DNA of 64,000 nucleotides, from the NCBI RefSeq assembly GCF_036227225.1, contig NZ_CP109444.1:3019501-3083500 (forward strand), written 5' to 3'. Below are positions 56,218 to 64,000 of this stretch, in pieces (position 1 is the first letter of the stretch; each line of letters starts with the position of its first letter). The notes below the pieces were generated by a model. It searched no databases. It was given only the letters and a program-made list of their open reading frames with translations, and was not told where the DNA came from. The position numbers were made by a program, and so were the translations under genes. This stretch comes from Streptomyces sp. NBC_01478 (lineage in GTDB: Bacteria > Actinomycetota > Actinomycetes > Streptomycetales > Streptomycetaceae).

Positions 56218-57249
56218 TCAGGGACGCCAGTCACCGAGGTAGGTCGCGGGGGTGTGCAACGCGGCTTCGGTGGCCGTGAGTTGGGGCCGGTTCTCCGGGA
56301 CGGTGATCACGGAGCCCGGGCCCGTGTTGCGGTACTCGTTGAAGCGCATCGACTGCCAGGGGTAGGCGTCGCGCATGTTCGTGTAGGGCGCGACCGGGTC
56401 GATGCCGGGCCCGATCCGGGTGTCCCGCACGACGAGGGACGGCCAGGCCGTCGTCTCGTACGACGGGACCCACGGCCGGGCCAGCTTGTACGCGGCGTCC
56501 TCGGCGCCGGAGGTGATCCGCGAGCGGACCGCGAGGATGCCGTACGGGTTGGCACGGGCGGTGGCCGGGGCGAAGACCATGCCCTTGGGCGTGAAGGCCA
56601 CGTCCCGTTGGAGGGTGTGGAAGTGACAGTCCGCGAAGACGGCGGTGGCCCGCCCGAAGACGAAGTCGACGTCCCCCTCGATGTAGCAGTGGGTGAAGTA
56701 CTGCCGGTCGAAGGCATCCAGCGCCGACGTGTCCACGAACAGCGTGTCCTGGTGGGCGAGCAGCCTGACGCGCGAGAACCACGAGCGGTCACCCGTCACA
56801 TACGCGGCCACCGCCTGCGTCCCCGTGATCTCCGGGTGGTCCGCGCGCAGCCAGTCGTTGGCGAGGGTCAGGTCCCGTACGGTCAGCCCGGGCGCCGCCG
56901 AGGTGAAGGTCGCGGAGCCCGCCGTACCGTACGTCCCCGAACCGTCCGGTTTCTGGGTGCCGTTGGCGTTGTCGTAGACGATGACGACGTCACTCGGGTC
57001 GCGAGTCGCGCCGCGCAAGGTCAACTCGCCTGCTTCCAAGGGCACGTTGACGACTTCTCGGTACGTCCCCGGGTGTACGACGATCGTCCAGCCGCTGCCG
57101 TCCACCGCGTCCACGGCCGCCTGCACCGAGTCACCGGGCCGGACGTGCAGGACACGACGACGGTCGAGCGCTACGGCGGGCCCGGCACCGGCGGTCACCA
57201 GACCACCGGCGATTCCCGTCAGTCCCGTCAGGAGTGTGCGTCTGCGCAT
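56218..57249 (-). CDS. Secreted pectin methylesterase (CE8), copy 1
   Basis: Removes methyl esters from homogalacturonan before lyase attack. 343 residues with a Tat/Sec-like leader (MRRRTLLTGLTG). CE8 motifs: GTQAVAAYVTGDRSWF, LLAHQDTLFVD with the acid Asp, YIEGDVDFVFGRA with the nucleophile Asp, and LARPWVPS with the conserved Arg-Pro-Trp. ATG 57249 is chosen since GGAG lies 6 bp upstream. It begins 2 bp after the stop of the other CE8 gene. Confidence 0.92.
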   Translation of the reverse strand: MRRRTLLTGLTGIAGGLVTAGAGPAVALDRRRVLHVRPGDSVQAAVDAVDGSGWTIVVHPGTYREVVNVPLEAGELTLRGATRDPSDVVIVYDNANGTQKPDGSGTYGTAGSATFTSAAPGLTVRDLTLANDWLRADHPEITGTQAVAAYVTGDRSWFSRVRLLAHQDTLFVDTSALDAFDRQYFTHCYIEGDVDFVFGRATAVFADCHFHTLQRDVAFTPKGMVFAPATARANPYGILAVRSRITSGAEDAAYKLARPWVPSYETTAWPSLVVRDTRIGPGIDPVAPYTNMRDAYPWQSMRFNEYRNTGPGSVITVPENRPQLTATEAALHTPATYLGDWRP

Positions 57250-57251
57250 GG

Positions 57252-58418
57252 TCATCTCCGTCCCGGCCTCCAGTCGCCGAGATAGGCCTCGGACGTCGCC
57301 GACTGGGCCTGCTCCGGGGTGAGTTGGGGCCGGTTCTCCGGGACACTGATCACGGCACCCGGACCCGTGTTGCGGTACTCGGCGAACCGCTGGCTCTGCC
57401 AGGGATAGGTGTCCGACATGTTGGTGTACGGCGCCACCGCGTCGATCCCCGGGCCCAGCGCCGTGTCCCGGACGGTGAGCATCGGGCGGGCGGTGGTGTC
57501 CGAGCCGGGCACCCAGGGCCGGGCCAACTTGTAGTAGCCGGGCGGGGCTTGGCTGCTGATCCGGCTGTGGGTCACCAGGTATCCGCGCGGGTTGGCGACC
57601 GCCGTGGAGGGTGCGAAGACGAAGCCGTACGGTGCCGTCGCCAGGTCGGTGCGGCTGAGCGTCCGGAAGTGGCAGTGGTCGTAGACGGCGGTCGCCCGCC
57701 CGAAGACGAAGTCGACGTCCCCCTCGACGTAGCAGCGCGCGTAGTACTGGCGGGCGAAGACGCCGAGGGCGAACGAGTCGGCGTACAGGGTGTCCTGATG
57801 GCCCAGGAAGTGGCAGTCGAAGAACGCCGAACGGTCGCCCTGCACCTTGATCGCGACCGCCTGTGTGCCGGTGATGTCGGGGTGGTCGGCGCGCAGCCAG
57901 TCGTTGGCGAAGGTGATCCGGCGGGCTGTGAAACCGTTGGTGCGGATCAGCGTCGTGGCCGAGCCGGTCGTGCCGTAGGTGCCCGAACCGTCGGGCTTCT
58001 GCGTGCCGTTGGCGTTGTCGTAGACGATGACGACGGCACCCGGGTCCTCGCCGGCGCCGAGCCAGGTCATCTCGCTCGCGGCATCGGTGAGTTGGCCGGT
58101 CGCCGGGTCGGTGACGCCGGCGGTGACCGTCTCCCGGTAGACGCCGGGCGCGATGACCAGGGTGTACCCGGCACCGGTCGCGGCGGCGACGGCGGCCTGG
58201 ACGGTGGTGAAGTCGCCCCGGCCGTACGGGTCGACGTACAGGGTGAGCGGGGTGAGGCGCGCGGCCGGTGAGCCGTAGCGGCCGAACGGGCGGGGACCGG
58301 TGACGGCCCGGGCGGGGCCGGAGGCGAGGCCCGGCGTGGCGGCGCCCACGGCGACGGTGCCCGCCGCGAGGAACCCCCGTCTGGACAGGGGACGTCGGAG
58401 GTGCTCGTGCAAGGGCAT
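57252..58418 (-). CDS. Secreted pectin methylesterase (CE8), copy 2
   Basis: 388-residue paralogue of the neighbouring CE8 protein, sharing VVIVYDNANGTQKPDGSGTYG and NDWLRADHP. Tat-type leader SRRGFLAAG near residue 12. Catalytic regions LGHQDTLYADS, YVEGDVDFVFGRA and LARPWVPGSD are intact. ATG 58418 follows AGGAG. The pair may act on pectins of different ester patterns. Confidence 0.92.
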   Translation of the reverse strand: MPLHEHLRRPLSRRGFLAAGTVAVGAATPGLASGPARAVTGPRPFGRYGSPAARLTPLTLYVDPYGRGDFTTVQAAVAAATGAGYTLVIAPGVYRETVTAGVTDPATGQLTDAASEMTWLGAGEDPGAVVIVYDNANGTQKPDGSGTYGTTGSATTLIRTNGFTARRITFANDWLRADHPDITGTQAVAIKVQGDRSAFFDCHFLGHQDTLYADSFALGVFARQYYARCYVEGDVDFVFGRATAVYDHCHFRTLSRTDLATAPYGFVFAPSTAVANPRGYLVTHSRISSQAPPGYYKLARPWVPGSDTTARPMLTVRDTALGPGIDAVAPYTNMSDTYPWQSQRFAEYRNTGPGAVISVPENRPQLTPEQAQSATSEAYLGDWRPGRR

Positions 58419-58442
58419 GCGGGTGCTCCTTATGACGAGGGG

Positions 58443-59753
58443 TCAGCGCAGGCGGCCCGCACCGGCGTTGCGGTCGACGATGAACGGCACGGCCCTCGCG
58501 GGGTCGATCTTCGTGCGCAGGGTCGGCGTCCAGCCCGCACCGGACCGGAGGATCTCGCTGGGCACACCGGCGTTGTGGACGGCGATCAGGTCGGTGAGCT
58601 CGCCGTTGACGTAGTTGTCGTCGGCAGTGAGCGGTGCCTCGGACCACTTCTTGAGGACAGTCGCCTCGGAGATGCCGGCCGGGACCGTGAACGCGTTGTG
58701 TTCCGCGACGAGTTGGGACTCCAGGCCGATGCCGTAGCTGTAGCCGTATCCGGGCTCGGCGACGAAGTGGTTGTTGTAGGAGTCGACCTGTCCGAAGCGG
58801 ACGCGGGGTGCGCGTTCGACGAGGTTGGAGAACAGGTTGTGATGGAGCGTCACCTTCAGATGGCCCCGGTCGACGGCGGCCGTCGAAGCACTGTCGCTGT
58901 TGCCGATGAGGATCGTCTTGTCGTGGTCGGTGAAGACGTTCCAGGAGGCGGTGACGTAGTCGGCGCCCTTGACGATGTCGAGTTCGCCGTCGTGCTGTTC
59001 GAAGATGCGCCCGTAGTAGGTGGGCAGTGAGCTGTCCGGGTGGGCGCCGTCGGTGAACGTGTTGTGGTCCAGCCACACATGGGTGGAGCCGTAGATGACG
59101 GCGCTGTCGTACTCGGAGTTCCAGTTGCCGGTGTCACCGTCGGTCGGGTCCCACTGCGGGAAGCAGTCGAGCGGGCTCTCGAAGGCCAGGTTCCGGACGA
59201 TGACGTTGTCGACGGCGGTGATCTGCAGGCTGGCGCCCTTGAAGCCGGCGTTCTTGCCGATGCCGATGATGGTGGTGTTGGCGGGGACGAACGCCTTGAT
59301 GGCCGTGTTCTGGTTGGCGGCGGAGACCCGGCGCAGGCCCTCGGGGCTGTCGGCGGGCTCGTTGTCGAGGTTCTGGTCGTAGCCCCAGACGGCGGGGTCG
59401 TAGGTGGCGAGGTACTGGGCGAAGTCGTAGCCGGGCGCGGCGAAGGAGTCGCAGCCCTCGGCGTTGGCGTCGATGGTCCCCTTGACTCTGATGACCTTGG
59501 GCGCACTGCCACCGGCGGCCAACGCGGCTTTGAAATCGGCCCAGTTGGTGACGGTGTAGACGTGGTCGGGGGTGGCGGCGGCGCCACCGCCGGTGCCGGT
59601 GCCGTAGGAGGCCCAGCCGTCACCGGCGCCGAGGGTCTCGCGGGCGAGGCTGCGCGGGTGGGCCTGGGCGGTGGTGCTGGTCAGGGCGAGAGCCAATGCC
59701 GTGCAGCCCACGAGCGACGCCATGACGCGTGCATGACACATAGATATACGCAC
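58443..59753 (-). CDS. Secreted pectate lyase (PL1)
   Basis: 436-residue extracellular PL1 beta-helix lyase. Signal peptide about residues 1-31 (AQAHP). Motifs: VIRVKGTIDANAEG, IGIGKNAGFKGASLQI, the calcium-site WLDHNTFTDGAHPD, and ERAPRVRFGQVDSYNNHF containing the catalytic Arg of RxPxxR. GTG 59753 is favoured because AAGGAG lies 9 bp upstream; an ATG at 59741 is further from it. Confidence 0.93.
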   Translation of the reverse strand: MRISMCHARVMASLVGCTALALALTSTTAQAHPRSLARETLGAGDGWASYGTGTGGGAAATPDHVYTVTNWADFKAALAAGGSAPKVIRVKGTIDANAEGCDSFAAPGYDFAQYLATYDPAVWGYDQNLDNEPADSPEGLRRVSAANQNTAIKAFVPANTTIIGIGKNAGFKGASLQITAVDNVIVRNLAFESPLDCFPQWDPTDGDTGNWNSEYDSAVIYGSTHVWLDHNTFTDGAHPDSSLPTYYGRIFEQHDGELDIVKGADYVTASWNVFTDHDKTILIGNSDSASTAAVDRGHLKVTLHHNLFSNLVERAPRVRFGQVDSYNNHFVAEPGYGYSYGIGLESQLVAEHNAFTVPAGISEATVLKKWSEAPLTADDNYVNGELTDLIAVHNAGVPSEILRSGAGWTPTLRTKIDPARAVPFIVDRNAGAGRLR

Positions 59754-59770
59754 TGTGCGGGTCTCCTTGC

Positions 59771-60553
59771 TCAGAGGGCCGAGGCGTCCGTCGCCTCGGG
59801 CCAGGTGATCCAGGACGTGGGAATGTCGTCGCGCAACCGGACGACGTCACGCGGCGCGAGCACCCGAGAGCGCAGCAACTCCCGCGCCACCAGTCGCGCC
59901 ACGGCGATCGCACCGGGTGGATTGAAGTGCGTGTTGTCCTGCTCGGTGTCGGTCCAGTTGAAGTAGACCTTCGTCTCCTCGACCCCGAGCCGCTGCCACA
60001 ACGCCAGCGACAACGCCTCGATGTCGAGCAGCGCGACCCGCTCCTGTTGGGCGAGCGCACGCATCGCCGCCGGGTAATCCCCGTGAGTCGGCAGGGCGTT
60101 GCCGTCGGCGTCGAACCTGCGGCGCTCGACGGGGGTGGCGAGCACGGGCCGGGCGCCGCGGCTCCGGGCCCCTTCGATGTACAGCCGCAGATAGTCCTGG
60201 TACGTCGTCCAGGGCTCGGTGTAGCGGACGGGATCGGCGACCTTCTCGTCGTTGTGCGCGAACTGGACGAGGAGGAGATCGCCGGGCCGGATGACGGCGA
60301 GGATCGCGTCCAGCCGCCCTTCGTCGACGAAGCTCTTCGAACTCCGGCCGTTTACGGCTTGGTTGGAGACATTCACCCCTTTGCGCAGAAAGAAGGGAAG
60401 TGCCATTCCCCACCCGGTCTCCGGGGTTTCGGTGGTGTACTTCTGGGCGGCCGTGGAATCACCGGCGATGTAGAGCATGCGATCTCGCCGGCCACCCCGT
60501 AAGGGAACGGCAGCGAGAGCGCCCAACGCGACTTGCCTACGGGTAAGGGACAC
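59771..60553 (-). CDS. Rhamnogalacturonan acetylesterase-like SGNH hydrolase (CE12)
   Basis: Deacetylates pectic rhamnogalacturonan. 260 residues. SGNH blocks: YIAGDSTAAQKY near residue 30 (catalytic Ser), NGRSSKSF, FAHNDEK and DNTHFNPPGA (catalytic Asp and His). GTG 60553 (VSLTRRQVALGAL) has AGGTGG 8 bp upstream; the frame upstream is repeat sequence. The leader is short, so export may be Tat-type through TRRQ. First gene of the CE12-PL1-CE8-CE8-PL9 run. Confidence 0.9.
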   Translation of the reverse strand: MSLTRRQVALGALAAVPLRGGRRDRMLYIAGDSTAAQKYTTETPETGWGMALPFFLRKGVNVSNQAVNGRSSKSFVDEGRLDAILAVIRPGDLLLVQFAHNDEKVADPVRYTEPWTTYQDYLRLYIEGARSRGARPVLATPVERRRFDADGNALPTHGDYPAAMRALAQQERVALLDIEALSLALWQRLGVEETKVYFNWTDTEQDNTHFNPPGAIAVARLVARELLRSRVLAPRDVVRLRDDIPTSWITWPEATDASAL

Positions 60554-60582
60554 GATTGGTCCACCTCTCGGCTTTTGTCTTT

Positions 60583-60660
60583 CAGGGGCGCGGGGCTGTA
60601 CCGGCATGCGGCTCCGCCGCGGGGCGCGACCGGCCCCCACCGGCCCACAGCCCCCCGCAA
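60583..60660 (+). repeat. Dispersed intergenic repeat, copy D
   Basis: CAGGGGCGCGGGGCTGT from 60583, ATGCGGCTCCGCCGCGGGG, then GCGCGACCGGCC; the most diverged copy. It lies downstream of the sugar-binding protein gene and just upstream of the CE12 gene. Confidence 0.75.
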
Positions 60661-60676
60661 TCAGAAACCACCCAAC

Positions 60677-62014
60677 TCAGTGGTTCGTCTTCCAGTCCGC
60701 CTGCGCCTTGTTCAACTGGTCGGCCAACGTGTCCAGAAACGCCTTCGCCGTCATCTTCCCCAGCAGCAGCTTCTGGAAGTTCGGCTCGTTGTCCGCCTTG
60801 GAGATCGTGTTCCAGTCCGGCAGGTAGTACGGCATCTGCACGATCTTCGTGGAGGTCCCGTTCAACGCCGCCGCCGCCAACTGCGTAGGCTCGGACTTCT
60901 GAATCCACGCCGCACTCGCCGCATCCGTGTTGGCGGGAACCTGCCCGGCGGACTCGTTGTACTTCGAGTTCTCCCCCGCGGACACCGCGAACTCGATGAA
61001 CTTCCAGGCCGCGTCCTTGTTCTTGCTGGACTTGAACAGACTCAGTCCGTCGACGGGGTTGGAGATCTGCACCCGCGTACCGTCGTCCAGCGTCGGATTG
61101 GGAATGCCCTTGAACTTGTCCGTACCCAGCGCCTTCAGATGATCCTGATAGGACCCGAGATTGTGACTCAGCATCCCGATCGTGCCGCTGTCCCACTGCG
61201 CGACCATCTTGGTGAAGTCGTTGTTGAGGTCGGCGGACGGGGTGTCCTTCTTGTACAGGCTCACGTACTTCGCCAACGCGGCAACATTCTTCGGGTCGTT
61301 GACCGTCGTCTTGTCGCCGTTCCAGAAGGACGTGATCCCGGTCTGCCCGTACACCGCGTCCAGGGCCGGCGCGATGGACCCCTCACCGCCGCGAATGGTG
61401 AAGCCGAACTTGTTCTTTGCCTTGTCGGTGAGTTTGTCGGCCGCGGCGTAGAACTTCGACCAGGTGGTCGGCGCGTCCAGACCCGCCGCCTTGAACAGGT
61501 CGGTGCGATACCACAGCGTGCCGTTGTTGGCGGAGGTCGGGATCTGGTACAGCGTGTCCCCGCCACCGGCGGACTTGCTGACGTCGAGCAGGTTCTGGCT
61601 CAACTTCCCGTTCAGGGAACTGGACTTGAGCCGGCTGTCCAACGGCTCCAACGCCCCCTGCACCGCGACCTCGGCAAGCACCGCGGTCCCCACCCCGCCG
61701 ACGTCGGGCAGCCCGCCGCCCTGGATGGCGGTGTCGTACTTGGACTGGGCGCTCGCCGCCGGTATACCGACGTACTTGACCTTGATGGTGGGGTTCTTCT
61801 TCTCGAAGTCCGCGATGATCTGCTTCCAGATGTCGGTACGGACACCGCCGTTGTTGTCCCAGAACGTGATCGTGCCCTTGCCGGAGCCCTCGTCGCCCTT
61901 GTCCCCCGCGGCGCCGCTGCCGTCGTCGCCGCAGGCGGTGGCGGTCAGCGCGAGCACGGAGCCCAGGGCGACGGCCATCGCGGCACGCCGGCTTCTGCGG
62001 ATGCTGGTCTTCAT
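60677..62014 (-). CDS. Sugar ABC transporter substrate-binding lipoprotein (CUT1-like)
   Basis: 445-residue family 1 solute-binding protein. Signal peptide ends in a lipobox-like LTATAC with Cys28, followed by an acidic Gly/Asp linker. ITFWDNNGGVRTDIWKQIIADFEKKNP, QGGGLPDVGGVGTAVLAEVA and QISNPVDGLSLFKSSKNKDAAWKFIEF are typical of oligosaccharide-binding proteins. ATG start. No permease or ATPase gene is adjacent. A GCAAGCGCTTGC site lies upstream. The ligand is probably a pectin- or arabinan-derived oligosaccharide. Confidence 0.9.
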   Translation of the reverse strand: MKTSIRRSRRAAMAVALGSVLALTATACGDDGSGAAGDKGDEGSGKGTITFWDNNGGVRTDIWKQIIADFEKKNPTIKVKYVGIPAASAQSKYDTAIQGGGLPDVGGVGTAVLAEVAVQGALEPLDSRLKSSSLNGKLSQNLLDVSKSAGGGDTLYQIPTSANNGTLWYRTDLFKAAGLDAPTTWSKFYAAADKLTDKAKNKFGFTIRGGEGSIAPALDAVYGQTGITSFWNGDKTTVNDPKNVAALAKYVSLYKKDTPSADLNNDFTKMVAQWDSGTIGMLSHNLGSYQDHLKALGTDKFKGIPNPTLDDGTRVQISNPVDGLSLFKSSKNKDAAWKFIEFAVSAGENSKYNESAGQVPANTDAASAAWIQKSEPTQLAAAALNGTSTKIVQMPYYLPDWNTISKADNEPNFQKLLLGKMTAKAFLDTLADQLNKAQADWKTNH

Positions 62015-62067
62015 AGGTCGGCTCTCTTCTTGTGGATCCAGCGGGGTCATGAAGGCGCGAGGCATTG

Positions 62068-62079
62068 GCAAGCGCTTGC
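62068..62079. promoter_or_regulatory. LacI-type operator GCAAGCGCTTGC
   Basis: A perfect 12-bp palindrome centred on CG, within TTGGCAAGCGCTTGCTA, the form bound by LacI-family sugar repressors. It lies 54 bp upstream of the binding-protein ATG. A TGGCAGGACGA direct repeat (62130 and 62143) is nearby. Confidence 0.65.
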
Positions 62080-62154
62080 TACGGAGGTGCGTCATTGCGA
62101 CTCCCAACAGGCGTACGGGCAGGGCGGGTTGGCAGGACGATCTGGCAGGACGAG

Positions 62155-63669
62155 TTACTGGAGAGAGCTGATCCGGAACCGGGTGAACACGGCCGTACCG
62201 GCGTGTCCCGCGCCGGCGGGCGCGAGCGCGAAGAGCCCGAGCAGGGCACCGACCCAGCGCCACGGGGTGGCGGCGAACACCCGGCCGCTCGGACGCGGCC
62301 CGCCCCCGACGTCGTAGAAGAAGCGGCACCGCGCCTCCGCGCCGATCTCGATCCGCAGCCGGACGCGGCCTTCGGGTGCGCGGCAGGACTCCCCCGCGTC
62401 CCGTTCGCGCTCGGCGGCGGGCTCGGCGAAGCGGTGGACGAACCGCGCCTCGCCGTCCGCGCCGCGCTGGAGTCCGATCCAGTGGTAGGCGTCGCCCAGC
62501 ACGGCGAGCCCGGCCCGCGCGCCCGACTCCTCGCTGTGCAGGTGCAGTTCGACCTCGACCGTGACGGGTGTGCCGGGCAGTCGCTGGGTGAGGAGGTTCG
62601 GGAGTCGGCGCAGGTCGTGTGCGTCGGCCGTGCGGGCGCAGGTCAGTCGTAAGCCGTCGCCCGAGTGGTGGGTGGCCCAGCCGTCCTGCGGGTTCGCCGT
62701 CCACTGCCACTGGCGGCCGTACCGTCCGCCGGGGAAGTCGTCGTCGGTGGCGGGCGCGGCGGGCGGCTGCGGCGGGAGGTCGGGTTTCCGGTGTTCGGCT
62801 ACGGGTGCGCCCTCGTCGCCGATGACCGGCCAGCCCTCGTCGCCCCAGCGCATGGGCTGGAGGTGGACCAACCGGCCGTAGGCGCCCCGCTGTTGGAAGT
62901 GCAGGAACCAGTCCTCGCCGGCCGGGGTGCGCACCCACGCGCCCTGGTGGGGGCCGTTGACGTCGGTGTCCCGTTGTTCCAGGACGACCTTCTCCTCGTA
63001 CGGCCCGAAGAAGCCGCGTGAGCGGAACGCGCCCTGCCAGCCGGTCCCGACTCCCCCGGCGGGGGCGAAGATCCAGAACCAGCCGTCGTGTTGGTGGACC
63101 TTGGGGCCCTCCAGGGTGAACCAGCCGGGGAGGCGGTCCGCGTCGACGATCACCTTGCCGTCGTCGAGCAGGGTCGTGCCGTCGGGGTGCATACGGTGGC
63201 CGGTGAGGCGGTTGTTGATGCCCGCTCGGGACTTGGCCCAGGCGTGGACGAGGTAGGCCTCGTCGTCGTTCTCGTCGTCCCACAGGGGGCACGGGTCGAT
63301 GAGGCCCTTGCCCTCCTTGAGGAGGTGCGGGCGGGTCCAAGGGCCCCTGATCTCGGGGGCGTTGATCTGGAAGATGCCCTGGTCGGGGTCGCCCCAGAAG
63401 ATCCAGAAGCGCTCGTCGTGGTACCTCAACGCGGGGGCCCAGACGCCGCAGTCGTGCCGTGGGGTCCTGAACTCCCGGGCCGGTTCCAGGCGTTGGAGGG
63501 CGTGGCCGATCAGGGTCCAGTTCACCAGGTCGCGGGAGTGCAGCAGCGGCAGTCCCGGTACGCGGCCGAAGCTGGACGCGGTGAGGTAGAAGTCGTCGCC
63601 GACGCGGACCACGTCCGGGTCGGACCAGTCGGCGTTCAGGACGGGGTTCGTGTACGTCTCGTACGTCAC
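62155..63669 (-). CDS. GH43-family glycoside hydrolase (xylosidase/arabinofuranosidase-like)
   Basis: 504-residue cytosolic enzyme without a signal peptide. The N-terminal five-bladed propeller has YTNPVLNADWSDPDVVRVGDDFY (general base Asp), CGVWAPALRYHD, LIDPCPLWDDEN and FTLEGPKVHQHDGWFWIF (general acid Glu). The C-terminal beta-sandwich from about residue 320 (GGRYGRQWQWTANPQDGW) matches the GH43 C2 domain. GTG 63669 overlaps the stop of the preceding gene (GTGA). It probably trims imported arabino- or xylo-oligosaccharides. Confidence 0.88.
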   Translation of the reverse strand: MTYETYTNPVLNADWSDPDVVRVGDDFYLTASSFGRVPGLPLLHSRDLVNWTLIGHALQRLEPAREFRTPRHDCGVWAPALRYHDERFWIFWGDPDQGIFQINAPEIRGPWTRPHLLKEGKGLIDPCPLWDDENDDEAYLVHAWAKSRAGINNRLTGHRMHPDGTTLLDDGKVIVDADRLPGWFTLEGPKVHQHDGWFWIFAPAGGVGTGWQGAFRSRGFFGPYEEKVVLEQRDTDVNGPHQGAWVRTPAGEDWFLHFQQRGAYGRLVHLQPMRWGDEGWPVIGDEGAPVAEHRKPDLPPQPPAAPATDDDFPGGRYGRQWQWTANPQDGWATHHSGDGLRLTCARTADAHDLRRLPNLLTQRLPGTPVTVEVELHLHSEESGARAGLAVLGDAYHWIGLQRGADGEARFVHRFAEPAAERERDAGESCRAPEGRVRLRIEIGAEARCRFFYDVGGGPRPSGRVFAATPWRWVGALLGLFALAPAGAGHAGTAVFTRFRISSLQ

Positions 63670-64000
63670 TGGCTGACCGCCTTCCGCACCAGCACCGCCG
63701 CCTCGCCCCGGTCGAGGCGGCCGTCCGCGACGACGGTGACGATGCGCCGTACGACCGTGTCGCCGGGCGGGATCGGCAGCCGTTCGTCCGAGGCCAACGA
63801 CGCGCCCACGCCCGGGTATTCGGCGGTTCGGACGAACCACGGGTCCTGGCGGGTGCGGTCGGTGGCGCCGGCGAAGACCAGCGTCCAGCCGGTGCCGGCG
63901 AGGGCCAGCCAGTCGGCGCGGGTGCCGTGGACGGCCGCTTCGCCCTCGCGGTCGGCGGTGAAGACGTCCGGGGTCCCGGCCTCCTTGCGGGCCCGCCAGA
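63666..64000 (-). CDS. DUF6807/PmoA-like protein, C-terminal part (5' end outside window)
   Basis: The minus-strand frame is open from the window edge to TGA at 63666-63668, 110 residues. It reads WRARKEAGTPDVFTADREG, WLALAGTGWTLVFAG, QDPWFVRTAEYPGVGAS and RLPIPPGDTVVRRIVTVVADG, which resembles the C-terminus of DUF6807 (PmoA-like) proteins often found beside sugar oxidoreductases. It is translationally coupled to the GH43 gene. The assignment rests on the PWFVR region only. Confidence 0.6.
   Translation of the reverse strand, partial: WRARKEAGTPDVFTADREGEAAVHGTRADWLALAGTGWTLVFAGATDRTRQDPWFVRTAEYPGVGASLASDERLPIPPGDTVVRRIVTVVADGRLDRGEAAVLVRKAVSQ

Overview
The window is high-GC actinobacterial chromosome, almost certainly Streptomyces. 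The signs are codon use with strong G/C in third positions, many GTG/TTG starts, ATGA/GTGA start-stop overlaps, leaderless TAGNNT-type promoters, a LAETG sortase substrate, an ectABCD cluster and twin-arginine secreted pectinases. From memory, the order cobalamin genes - LAETG protein - ectABCD - PBP/ECF sigma - pectate lyases resembles the SCO1847-SCO1880 stretch of S. coelicolor; this could not be checked here.

Region 1 (1-18030) is a cobalamin cluster: cbiB, cobQ, cobN, a ChlI/ChlD-type chelatase subunit, cobO, cobB and cobI run head to tail. A ZIP-type metal transporter follows on the opposite strand, then cobM, cobL, a CbiG-CobJ fusion, cobH, cbiX and cobC. Nearly every junction is a 4-bp overlap, so translation is probably coupled. 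Both a late chelatase (CobN/ChlID) and a sirohydrochlorin-type chelatase (CbiX) are present. No cobK, cobG or cbiD is in the window, and no cobalamin riboswitch was found.

Region 2 (18031-24477): a 446-bp gene-free gap holds 51-bp tandem repeats, a TCGG microsatellite and a long inverted repeat. It is followed by a LAETG-anchored surface protein, an amidohydrolase, a polar amino-acid ABC transporter operon and a class V aminotransferase.

Region 3 (24516-28488): a leaderless DinB-type gene and the ectoine/5-hydroxyectoine operon ectABCD, preceded by an AT-rich regulatory region.

Region 4 (28511-46700) is mixed core genes: aminotransferase, FrnE-like oxidoreductase, acetyltransferases, GlxA-type regulator, MFS exporter, ketoglutarate-semialdehyde-type dehydrogenase with an IclR regulator, penicillin-binding protein, NCS2 permease, a SigE-family ECF sigma factor with a membrane partner, a secreted PL4 rhamnogalacturonan lyase, a VOC protein behind a ribosome-dependent-looking attenuator, MerR, NUDIX and DUF6221.

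Region 5 (46887-64000) is a pectin/arabinan utilisation region: two PL9-type pectate lyases, PL1, two CE8 pectin methylesterases, a CE12 acetylesterase, two GH43-type proteins, a sugar-binding lipoprotein without permeases, and the C-terminus of a DUF6807/PmoA-like protein. It is split by an intact IS630-family element (50518-51748), an acid phosphatase, and a decayed WXG100/RHS toxin island (52742-55013) that keeps a type-17-like toxin tail and an Imm31-like immunity gene.

The most unusual items are the three-helix attenuator before the VOC gene, an IS inserted in the TA shared by two overlapping convergent stop codons with both stops regenerated, the internally deleted RHS gene with its immunity gene retained, and four copies of a dispersed intergenic repeat.
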